From assembly GCF_023148685.1 (NCBI RefSeq), contig NZ_JAHXNL010000004.1:134594-198593 (forward strand): a DNA stretch of 64,000 nucleotides. The letters run 5' to 3'. The notes below the pieces were generated by a model, which was given only the letters and a program-made list of their open reading frames with translations, was not told where the DNA came from and did no database searches. Below, one piece after another: positions 1 to 6,738 of the stretch. This stretch comes from Georgenia sp. EYE_87. Its GTDB lineage: Bacteria > Actinomycetota > Actinomycetes > Actinomycetales > Actinomycetaceae. Each line of letters starts with the position of its first letter. The first letter of the stretch is position 1. Made by a program: the position numbers and the translations under genes.

Positions 1-626
1 GTCGGGCCGCCCTCCGCGGTGACGATGGCGCGCACGAGCGCGGGGTCCAGCAGCGCGGTGTCCGCCGGGGCGAGGTCGGTGGCCACGAGCACGAACGGCT
101 CCGCGCGCTGCGGGACCCCCGGCATCGGCTGCCCGGTGAGCTCGGCGATGATGCGGTTGCGCACGTCGGCGACGTCTCTAGCCCGTTCGGCCATGTACCC
201 GCCCAGCGCACCCAGCTGCTCCGCCACCTTCCCGGCGGCCAGCCACACCGCCCGCGGCGCCGGCAGGTGCTCCTCGCGCACCAGCGCGGAGGCGCTCTTC
301 ACGAGCGTGGGGTCGGCCGCCATCTGCGCCGTCGTCTCGAGCAGCTCGCGGCGCTCGCCCTCGACCGTCGTCGCCGCCTGCTCCAGGGCGCCGCGCACGG
401 CCTCCGCGGCGGCGGCGATCCGTCCCGCCTCGGCCTCGGCCTGCTCCTCCGCGACCGCGGGACCGGCCGGGGGCTCGCCGGCGGGCGGGCGGACCTGCGC
501 CACGGGGCCGGCGGCGAGGCCGGGGCTGACGCCGACGCCGCGCAGCGGCTCGGCCGCGCCCGCCGGGGCGCCGGGGTCGGGCATGACGGTGTCCGGGGCG
601 TCCTCGCCCGCGGCCTGGGTGCTCAT
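1..626 (-). CDS. ptsI: PTS enzyme I, N-terminal part (runs off the left edge)
   Basis: Phosphoenolpyruvate-protein phosphotransferase, the cytoplasmic kinase that moves phosphate from PEP to HPr at the head of the sugar phosphotransferase system. Only the first 208 codons are present. From the ATG at 626, residues around 28-42 read LRGVGVSPGLAAGPV, the opening strand of enzyme I, followed by the long helical HPr-binding region. The fragment ends in TAEGGPT, just before the place where the family carries its phosphorylated SHTAI histidine. It is transcribed away from the EIIB gene at 850, in keeping with a PTS locus. The family call is firm although the catalytic domain lies outside the window. 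Confidence 0.88.
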   Translation of the reverse strand, partial: MSTQAAGEDAPDTVMPDPGAPAGAAEPLRGVGVSPGLAAGPVAQVRPPAGEPPAGPAVAEEQAEAEAGRIAAAAEAVRGALEQAATTVEGERRELLETTAQMAADPTLVKSASALVREEHLPAPRAVWLAAGKVAEQLGALGGYMAERARDVADVRNRIIAELTGQPMPGVPQRAEPFVLVATDLAPADTALLDPALVRAIVTAEGGP

Positions 627-849
627 GGATGCTCCTGTCCTCGGAATGCGCCCCATCATGCCGCGCCTCGGCCCGCCCGCCCGGCGCACGCGCCGGGAGC
701 ACGGTGACCGGCCCCGGGTGACGCCGCCGGACGCGCCCCCGCGCGCCGATCCGCTGGTGCACCGGTAGCGCGCGGGTAGGCTCGGAGGAGGTCGCGGGAA
801 CGTGACGAATCCCGCACGCACACCGTCTCAACACCGTTGGAGGAGTTCG

Positions 850-1080
850 ATGAACAAGGCCGAGAGCATCCTGGCCGCCCTGGGAGGTGCGCCGAACGTC
901 GTCGACGTCGAGCCGTGCATCACCCGTCTGCGCGTGGAGGTCCGGGACCCGGCCGTCGTGGGTGAGAGTGACCTCAAGGCCACCGGTGCGTTCGGCGTCG
1001 TGCGGGTGGGCCGTGTGGTGCAGATCGTGGTCGGCCCGGAGGCGGACGACCTGGCCGAGGAGATCAGCGCGCTCCTGTAA
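850..1080 (+). CDS. PTS EIIB subunit, glucose/N-acetylglucosamine type (copy 1)
   Basis: Small stand-alone EIIB phosphocarrier of 76 residues. It accepts phosphate from EIIA on a cysteine and passes it to the sugar bound by EIIC. The hallmark is CITRLRVEV with Cys23 as the phosphorylation site, followed by GAFGVV. A strong GGAGGAG lies at 839-845, four bases before the ATG. It is about 63% identical to the second copy at 5230, so the region carries two paralogous EIIB genes. Sugar specificity cannot be read from sequence; single-domain EIIB proteins of this kind serve GlcNAc or glucose in actinobacteria. Confidence 0.9.
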   Translation: MNKAESILAALGGAPNVVDVEPCITRLRVEVRDPAVVGESDLKATGAFGVVRVGRVVQIVVGPEADDLAEEISALL

Positions 1081-1174
1081 CCCAGGACCGTCGCGCGGTG
1101 CGCCGGCGAGGGCGAGGCCCCGGGCGCGAACACCTACGGCGGACCTGACGCGTCCGTCCAGACCGAGGAGCACC

Positions 1175-3337
1175 ATGACGTCCAGCCCGGCACCGGCCGC
1201 GGACACCACCACCCCCTCGCCGGAGCTGCGGCGGCTCGCCGACAGCCTCGGCGTGGCGACCGAGTTCTGGGACTTCACCGGTCACCACCGGATCGTCTCC
1301 GCCGCGACCATCCGCGCCGTGCTGGCCGCGCTCGGCGTGCCCGCGGGCGACGAGGGCCAGGTGCGCGCCGCGCTCGCGGACGCCGAGCTGGCGCCGTGGC
1401 GCGCGGTGCTCCCGCCGTCCGTGGTGGTGCGGGAGGGACGGACGCACGAGCTCGCGGTGCACGTGCCCGACGGCACGGGCGTCGCCGTCGTCGTCGAGCT
1501 CGAGGCGGGCGGCACGCGCGAGCTGGAGCAGAAGGACGCCTGGGTGGAGCCGCGCGTGGTGGACGGCGTGCTCGTCGGCCGGGCCACCTTCGTCCTGCCC
1601 GCCGACCTGCCGGTCGGCTGGCACGAGGTGGAGGCCCGGGTCGACGGCGGACGAGCCGTCCGCAGCCCGCTCGCCGTCACGCCCGACCGGCTCCCGGACC
1701 CGGGGGTCGCCACCGCCCGCGGGTGGGGCCTGATGGCGCAGCTGTACTCGGTGCGCTCGGCCCGCTCGTGGGGGATCGGGGACCTCTCGGACCTGGCGGA
1801 GCTGACGAGCTTCTCGGGCGATCTGGGCGCGGACTTCCTGCTCATCAACCCGCTGCACGCGGCGGAGCCGAGCGGCCGGATGACCCCCTCGCCGTACCTG
1901 CCGGTCACGCGCCGGTTCGTCAACCCGATCTACATCCGCCCGGAGGAGGTGCGCGAGGCCGCGTACCTCAGCGGACCCCAGCGCGCCCTCGTGGAGTGGG
2001 CCGCCGAGGAGGTCCGGGGCGCCAACGCCACGAACCGGCCCATCGACCGCGACGCCGCCTGGTCCGCGAAGCGCCAGGCGCTCGAGGTGATCTTCGCGGC
2101 GGGCCGCAGCCGGTCCCGTCAGCGGGCGCTCGACCGGTTCCGGGCGGAGGAGGGCCAGGGGCTGGAGGACTTCGCCCTCTGGTGCGCGCTGCACGAGAGG
2201 TACGCGAGCACCGGCTGGCCGACGGAGCTGCAGGACATCCGCTCCCCGTTCGTCGCCCGCGCCCGCCGCGAGCTGGCCGAGCGGGTCGACTTCTACGTGT
2301 GGCTGCAGTGGGTCGCGGACGAGCAGCTGGCCCACGCCCAGCAGGTGGCCCTCGACTCCGGCATGGGGCTCGGGGTCATGCACGACCTGGCGGTCGGGGT
2401 CCACCCCGGCGGAGCCGACTCCTGGATCGACCGCGAGGCCTTCGCCCAGGGCATCGGCGTGGGCGCACCGCCGGACATGTACAACCAGCAGGGCCAGAAC
2501 TGGAGCCAGCCGCCGTGGCGGCCCGACGCCCTGGCCCGCACCGCGTACGCGCCGCTGCGCGAGATGGCCCGCACGGTGCTGCGCCACGCCGGCGCGGTGC
2601 GCGTGGACCACATCCTGGGGCTGTTCCGGCTGTGGTGGATCCCGGACGGCATGGGCGCGGACGAGGGCACCTACGTGCGCTACGACCACGAGGCCATGGT
2701 CGGCGTCCTGCTCCTCGAGGCCGACCGTGCGGGCGCCGCCGTGATCGGGGAGGACCTGGGCACCGTGGAGCCGTGGGTGCGCGACTACCTGGAGGAGCGG
2801 GGGGTGCTCGGCACCTCGGTGCTCTGGTTCGAGAAGGACGGCGCCGGCCAGCCCCTCCAGCCGGACGCCTACCGACGCCTCGTCCTGGCCACCGTCGACA
2901 CCCACGACCTGCCGCCCGTCGCCGGCTACCTGGCCGAGGAGCACGTCGACCTGCGCGAGCGGCTCGGGCTGCTCACCGAGCCGGTCGAGCAGGTGCGCGA
3001 GGAGGCCCGGACGGAGCGCCACCGCATGGTCGACCGGCTGCGCGAGCACGGCCTGGTCGGGGAGAACCCCACCGAGCGCGAGCTCGTCGAGGCCCTCCAC
3101 GCCTATGTGGTCCGCACCCCGGCCGTGCTGGTGGGCGTCTCGCTCACCGACGCGGTGGGCGAGCGGCGCGCGCAGAACCAGCCGGGCACGGACACCGAGT
3201 ATCCCAACTGGAAGCTTCCGCTGGCCGACGGGGCCGAGCAGGTGGTCATGGTCGAGGACCTCCCCGGCTCGGCCCGGCTGCTCTCCCTCGTCGCCGCCCT
3301 GCGGGCCGCGCTCGGCGACGACGACCGGCTGGCCTGA
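1175..3337 (+). CDS. malQ: 4-alpha-glucanotransferase (amylomaltase)
   Basis: Transfers alpha-1,4-glucan segments between maltodextrins, releasing glucose, in cytoplasmic maltodextrin and glycogen metabolism. The 720-residue product has an extra N-terminal domain of about 140 residues, as in actinobacterial MalQ. The GH77 core shows GIGDLSDL, LLINPLHA, RVDHILGLFRLWW (nucleophile Asp478), GEDLG (acid/base Glu526) and THDLP (Asp578). The ATG at 1175 follows GAGGAG at 1165-1170. It lies 94 bp after the EIIB gene on the same strand and may share transcripts with it. It is the only glucan enzyme in the window. Confidence 0.95.
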   Translation: MTSSPAPAADTTTPSPELRRLADSLGVATEFWDFTGHHRIVSAATIRAVLAALGVPAGDEGQVRAALADAELAPWRAVLPPSVVVREGRTHELAVHVPDGTGVAVVVELEAGGTRELEQKDAWVEPRVVDGVLVGRATFVLPADLPVGWHEVEARVDGGRAVRSPLAVTPDRLPDPGVATARGWGLMAQLYSVRSARSWGIGDLSDLAELTSFSGDLGADFLLINPLHAAEPSGRMTPSPYLPVTRRFVNPIYIRPEEVREAAYLSGPQRALVEWAAEEVRGANATNRPIDRDAAWSAKRQALEVIFAAGRSRSRQRALDRFRAEEGQGLEDFALWCALHERYASTGWPTELQDIRSPFVARARRELAERVDFYVWLQWVADEQLAHAQQVALDSGMGLGVMHDLAVGVHPGGADSWIDREAFAQGIGVGAPPDMYNQQGQNWSQPPWRPDALARTAYAPLREMARTVLRHAGAVRVDHILGLFRLWWIPDGMGADEGTYVRYDHEAMVGVLLLEADRAGAAVIGEDLGTVEPWVRDYLEERGVLGTSVLWFEKDGAGQPLQPDAYRRLVLATVDTHDLPPVAGYLAEEHVDLRERLGLLTEPVEQVREEARTERHRMVDRLREHGLVGENPTERELVEALHAYVVRTPAVLVGVSLTDAVGERRAQNQPGTDTEYPNWKLPLADGAEQVVMVEDLPGSARLLSLVAALRAALGDDDRLA

Positions 3338-3368
3338 CCGCCCCCGCAACGCCGCCACCCTCGGCGGC

Positions 3369-3402
3369 AGTGACATGTCACTTCTCTCGGTGACACGTCA
3401 GT
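3369..3402. promoter_or_regulatory. Paired GTGACAYGTCAC palindromes
   Basis: A perfect 14-bp palindrome, AGTGACATGTCACT (3369-3382), is followed by a near copy, GGTGACACGTCAGT (3389-3402). Their centres are 20 bp apart, two helical turns, the usual geometry for two dimers of a DNA-binding protein on one face. The pair lies between the malQ stop and the shared terminator, downstream of both flanking genes, so a promoter role is not obvious. No binding protein can be named. Confidence 0.4.
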
Positions 3403-3427
3403 GTTTCTCGAGCGCCTGAGAACGTGA

Positions 3428-3476
3428 GACGACCCCCTGCCCCGGAGCTCGTGAGCTCGCGGGGCAGGGGGTCGTC
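3428..3476. terminator. Bidirectional hairpin terminator between malQ and EIIC
   Basis: A perfect 17-bp stem (3428-3444 with 3460-3476) encloses a 15-base loop that itself contains two GAGCTC copies. It lies between the convergent malQ and EIIC genes, so it can stop transcription from both sides. There is no run of T, as is usual in this GC-rich group. Confidence 0.8.
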
Positions 3477-3485
3477 GTCAGCGGT

Positions 3486-4925
3486 TCAGACGCGCGGGGT
3501 TCCGCCGCCGTCGCGCTCCTCGCGACGCAGCTCGGGGACGGCCTTGCCCGTGTCCTCGGCCACGGCGCCGGCCGGGTCGCCCCGCCGTGCCGCGCGCTCC
3601 TCGGCCGGCCGCGCACCGGTCTTGACCGCGGCGGCGTCCTGCGCCTCGTCGAAGACCGACGGCGCACCCGAACCGACCTCGCCGTCCTCCTCGCGGCCGG
3701 GCGTGCGCAGGTTCCACCGCTTGATCGCGAAGCTGAAGATCAGGTAGTAGATCACCGCGTAGCCCAGCCCGATCGGGATCAGCCACAGGGGCATGGTCGC
3801 GATGCCGAAGTTGAGCAGGTAGTCGATCGCGCCCGCGGAGAACGTGAACCCGTCCTTGATGCCGATCGCGTTGACCAGTGCCAGCGAGGTGCCGGTCAGG
3901 ACAGCGTGGACCGCGTAGAGCGGGAACGCCACGTAGGCGAAGGCGTACTCCAGCGGCTCGGTGATGCCGGTGAGGAACGCGGTCAGCGCGACGGAGATCA
4001 TGATGCCGCCGGTGACCTTGCGGCGCTCCGGCTTGGCGTGGCGCCAGATCGCCAGCGCCGCGGCGGGCAGGGCGAACATCATGATCGGGAAGAACCCGGT
4101 CATGAACGTCCCGGCGGTCGGGTCGCCCGCGAAGAACCGGAAGAGGTCACCCTGGGCCACCTGACCCGTGTCCGGGTTGGTGTACTCGCCGAACTGGAAC
4201 CACGGCAGGTTGTTGAGCAGGTGGTGCAGGCCGAACGGGATGAGCAGGCGGTTCAGCGTGCCGAACACGAAGCCACCGATCACGACGTTGCCCTCGTCGG
4301 TGACCCACCGGCCGAAGCCGCCGATGACGGCGTCGAAGGCGGGGTAGATCAGCGCGAAGATGACGGCGACGAGCACCGCGACGAAGGCGGTGATGATCGG
4401 GACGAGGCGGCGCCCGCCGAAGAACGCCAGGTAGGGCGGGAGCTTGGTGCGGTAGAACTTCTGCCACAGCAGCGCGGCGATGATGCCGATGACGATGCCG
4501 CCGAGCACGCCGTAGTTGATCGTCTCCTCGCCCTCCGCCCCGGCGCCGAAGAACGGTGCGAGCGCGTCGAGCACGGCCTGGAAGGTGAGGTAGCCGATCA
4601 GGCCGGCCAGCGCCGTCGAGCCGTCCGACTTGCGGGCGAAGCCGATGGCCACGCCCAGGGCGAAGATGATCGGCAGGTTGCCGAACACGGCGTTGCCGGC
4701 GGCGGCGAAGACGTCCGCGACGGGCTGGACCCAGCCCATCCCGTTCCAGCTCGCCACGCCCTGCTCGCCGAGCATGTCGGGCTGACCGAAGCGCAGCAGC
4801 AGGCCGGCGGCGGGCAGCACGGCGATCGGCAGCATGAGCGAGCGGCCCACGCGCTGAGCCTGGGCGAAGCCCGGGATGTGTCTCTTCTTCGTGGTGGCGG
4901 GGGTGCCCGCCGCGGTGGTGGTCAT
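3486..4925 (-). CDS. PTS EIIC permease, glucose/N-acetylglucosamine family
   Basis: Membrane-embedded sugar channel of the phosphotransferase system; it binds the incoming sugar, which EIIB then phosphorylates. The 479-residue protein starts at the ATG at 4925, preceded by GGAG; an upstream in-frame extension lacks family similarity. After a short basic N-terminus come about ten membrane segments (first SLMLPIAVLPAAGLLLRFG) and the conserved loops LIGYLTFQAVL, FGLHHLLNNLPW and GITEPLEYAF. It lacks EIIA and EIIB domains and ends in a charged tail of about 65 residues, so it must work with the separate subunits at 850, 5230 and 5457. It is divergent from the EIIB-EIIA genes. Confidence 0.92.
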   Translation of the reverse strand: MTTTAAGTPATTKKRHIPGFAQAQRVGRSLMLPIAVLPAAGLLLRFGQPDMLGEQGVASWNGMGWVQPVADVFAAAGNAVFGNLPIIFALGVAIGFARKSDGSTALAGLIGYLTFQAVLDALAPFFGAGAEGEETINYGVLGGIVIGIIAALLWQKFYRTKLPPYLAFFGGRRLVPIITAFVAVLVAVIFALIYPAFDAVIGGFGRWVTDEGNVVIGGFVFGTLNRLLIPFGLHHLLNNLPWFQFGEYTNPDTGQVAQGDLFRFFAGDPTAGTFMTGFFPIMMFALPAAALAIWRHAKPERRKVTGGIMISVALTAFLTGITEPLEYAFAYVAFPLYAVHAVLTGTSLALVNAIGIKDGFTFSAGAIDYLLNFGIATMPLWLIPIGLGYAVIYYLIFSFAIKRWNLRTPGREEDGEVGSGAPSVFDEAQDAAAVKTGARPAEERAARRGDPAGAVAEDTGKAVPELRREERDGGGTPRV

Positions 4926-5042
4926 CGCTGCTCCAAGGTTCAGGAGCGACCCACCTGGCGTGCGCGACGGCGCGCACCGGGACGCTCCGGGATGCGTCCG
5001 CACGCCCGTCTCGCAGGACGATACGGACATGCTGACGCGGAC

Positions 5043-5071
5043 ACTGAATCGCCAGGGACCCCACGTGTCAA
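5043..5071 (-). promoter_or_regulatory. Promoter of the EIIC gene
   Basis: On the minus strand TTGACA (5071-5066) is followed 17 bases later by TTCAGT (5048-5043), a good sigma-70-like promoter. It points at the EIIC start 118 bp downstream. Its -35 box is half of the inverted repeat at 5064-5106. Confidence 0.55.
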
Positions 5072-5106
5072 GGAACCGCGCCGCGCCTGGAGTTCGCTTG
5101 ACACGC
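5064..5106. promoter_or_regulatory. Inverted repeat overlapping both -35 boxes of the divergent PTS promoters
   Basis: CGTGTCAAGGAAC (5064-5076) faces GTTCGCTTGACACG (5093-5106), an almost perfect inverted repeat. Each arm contains the TTGACA of one divergent promoter, so one bound regulator could control EIIC and EIIB-EIIA-HAD together. The site does not resemble the DasR consensus. The rest of the 304-bp gap (4926-5229) holds nothing else I recognise. Confidence 0.45.
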
Positions 5107-5127
5107 GCCTCACCTGCGCGGTCTCAT
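5098..5127 (+). promoter_or_regulatory. Promoter of the EIIB-EIIA-HAD operon
   Basis: TTGACA at 5098-5103 is followed after 18 bases by TCTCAT (5122-5127), four matches of six to the -10 consensus. It points at the EIIB start about 100 bp downstream. The -35 box is very good and the -10 only moderate. Confidence 0.45.
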
Positions 5128-5229
5128 CAGCATGCCGGGCCAGCCGGGTCCGGCGCGGGCGCCCGACGGCGCACGGCGGGGAGTTCCGCCGGCAGGATCA
5201 CGGTCGATCCGTGACGACAGGAGCTGAAG

Positions 5230-5460
5230 ATGAGCCAGGCGGAGCAGATCCTCGCGGCGCTGGGCGGGGACGCGAACATCCTCGACCTCGAGGCGTGCAT
5301 CACGCGGCTGCGCGTAGAGGTCGAGGACCCGGCCAAGGTCGACGAGGCCGGGCTGCGCGCCGCGGGCGCCTTCGGTGTGGTGCAGCAGGGCGCGGCGGTC
5401 CAGGTTGTCGTCGGTCCGCAGGCGGACACCATCGCCGAGGACATCGAGGACCTGCGGTGA
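5230..5460 (+). CDS. PTS EIIB subunit, glucose/N-acetylglucosamine type (copy 2)
   Basis: Second 76-residue EIIB phosphocarrier, with Cys23 in CITRLRVEV and GAFGVV downstream. AGGAG at 5219-5223 precedes the ATG. Its TGA overlaps the GTG of the EIIA gene (GTGA), so the two are translationally coupled. The operon is EIIB-EIIA-HAD hydrolase, divergent from EIIC. The likely phosphorelay is enzyme I, HPr, EIIA, this EIIB, then sugar on EIIC. Why a second EIIB is kept beside malQ is not clear from sequence. Confidence 0.92.
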   Translation: MSQAEQILAALGGDANILDLEACITRLRVEVEDPAKVDEAGLRAAGAFGVVQQGAAVQVVVGPQADTIAEDIEDLR

Positions 5461-5915
5461 CGTTGCGGGTCCTCGCACCCGTCGCCGGCACCGTCCTCGC
5501 GCTGAAGGACGTGCCGGACCCCGTCTTCTCGGAGGCGATCGTCGGTCCGGGGATCGCCGTCGACCCCGCAGGTGCGGAGGTCTCCGAGGTCCGCGCCCCC
5601 GTGGCGGGGACCATCATGAAGTTTCATCCGCACGCCTTCGTGCTGGTGGCCGAGGGAGGCCGCGGCGTGCTCGTGCACCTCGGTCTCGACACCGTTCAGC
5701 TCGGCGGCGAGGGCTTCACCCTCCACGCCGCGGAGAAGGACACCGTCGAGGCGGGGCAGCTCCTCGTGACCTGGTCGCCGGAGAAGGTGGCCGCGGGCGG
5801 TCGGTCGCCGGTCACGCCGGTCATCGCCCTGGAGGGCGCCGCGGAGTCGCTCACCACGGCCGTCGCGCCGGGGGACACGGTCGCCGCCGGCGACGAGCTG
5901 TTCACCTGGGCGTGA
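5457..5915 (+). CDS. crr: PTS EIIA subunit, glucose type (Crr-like)
   Basis: Cytoplasmic EIIA phosphocarrier of the glucose family, 152 residues, which moves phosphate from HPr to EIIB; in many bacteria it also signals carbon status. The N-terminus reads LAPVAGTVLALKDVPDPVFS, followed by VGPGIAVDP, APVAGTI and FHPHAFVLV. The phosphorylated histidine lies in VLVHLGLDTV. The GTG start at 5457 overlaps the EIIB stop and no better start exists. It overlaps the next gene in the same GTGA way, so all three are made from one coupled message. Confidence 0.93.
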   Translation: MTLRVLAPVAGTVLALKDVPDPVFSEAIVGPGIAVDPAGAEVSEVRAPVAGTIMKFHPHAFVLVAEGGRGVLVHLGLDTVQLGGEGFTLHAAEKDTVEAGQLLVTWSPEKVAAGGRSPVTPVIALEGAAESLTTAVAPGDTVAAGDELFTWA

Positions 5916-6589
5916 CCCGCGACGGCCTGCGGGGCCGGGTGGACGCCATGCTGCGTGCTCCCGGCTCCGGGCTGCTCCTCGACCTCGACGGCACCCTCGT
6001 GGACTCCGAGCCGACCCACCGGGCCGCCTTCGCCACGTACTTCGCCCGGCGTGGCTGGGACGTGCCCGCCGACATGCTGCACCTGTTCGCCGGGCGGCGC
6101 GGCGCGGAGGTGTTCGCCGCGGTCGAGGGCCCCTGGACCGGTGAGGACCCGATGACGCTCGCGCACGAGGTCATCGCGTGCCTCGACGTCGTGGCCCACC
6201 CGCCCGCCCCGGTCCCTGGGGCGGCGGAGACGATCTCGGGCTGGCACGCGGCCGGGGTGCCGCTCGCCGTCGTCACCTCGGCGACGAACGCCTGGGCGAC
6301 GGCGGCCCTCGAGCTCCTCGGGGTGGCCGACCTCGGCGTCGCGCTCGTCACCGCGGAGCTGGTCGACGTCGGCAAGCCCGATCCGGCCCCGTACCGGCTG
6401 GGCGCCGAGGTGCTCGGGGTGGCCACCGCCGCCTGCGTGGCCGCGGAGGACACCCCGGCCGGCCTCAGCGCCGCACTGGGGGCGGGCGTGGGGCTGGTGC
6501 TCGGGGTGACCACGTCGCACGACGCGCACGTCCTGCGGGCCGCCGGCGCCCACGACGCGGTCGCCGACCTCACGGCGCTGGTGCCCTGA
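5912..6589 (+). CDS. HAD-superfamily phosphatase, beta-phosphoglucomutase-like
   Basis: Soluble haloacid-dehalogenase fold hydrolase of about 225 residues. Motif I is DLDGTLVDSE with the nucleophilic aspartate, motif II the TSA of VVTSATN, motif III the lysine in GKPDPAPY, and motif IV EDTPAGLSAA. The helical cap between motifs I and II fits the sugar-phosphate branch. Coupled to a PTS operon, it may dephosphorylate or isomerise an imported sugar phosphate, but the substrate is unknown. I chose the GTG at 5912, which overlaps the EIIA stop; the ATG at 5948 is an alternative that would give a more typical N-terminus. Confidence 0.85.
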   Translation: MTRDGLRGRVDAMLRAPGSGLLLDLDGTLVDSEPTHRAAFATYFARRGWDVPADMLHLFAGRRGAEVFAAVEGPWTGEDPMTLAHEVIACLDVVAHPPAPVPGAAETISGWHAAGVPLAVVTSATNAWATAALELLGVADLGVALVTAELVDVGKPDPAPYRLGAEVLGVATAACVAAEDTPAGLSAALGAGVGLVLGVTTSHDAHVLRAAGAHDAVADLTALVP

Positions 6590-6658
6590 CCCACCGGCCT
6601 CGCGACACCGGCACCACCACCGGGTCCTAGCGACACCGGCAGCACCCCCAGTGAACGC

Positions 6659-6714
6659 CGAGAATGCCCTCACTGCTCGAACCGTCGTCGCGACGGGCAG
6701 GTAGGGCATTCTCG
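6659..6714. terminator. Nested double hairpin between HAD and pepN genes
   Basis: The outer stem is a perfect 12-bp repeat, CGAGAATGCCCT (6659-6670) with AGGGCATTCTCG (6703-6714). Inside it sits a second perfect hairpin, CCGTCG-TCG-CGACGG (6682-6696). It lies between convergent genes and probably terminates both. The outer arm contains an AT-rich core unusual for this DNA. Confidence 0.65.
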
Positions 6715-6738
6715 ACGCCGGGGGAGGCGGTGCTGGGG

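Noticed and set aside
178-1278. Minus-strand Arg/Gly-rich frame of 366 residues across the EIIB gene
   Set aside because: Low-complexity shadow of GC-rich DNA; the ptsI and EIIB frames are clear.
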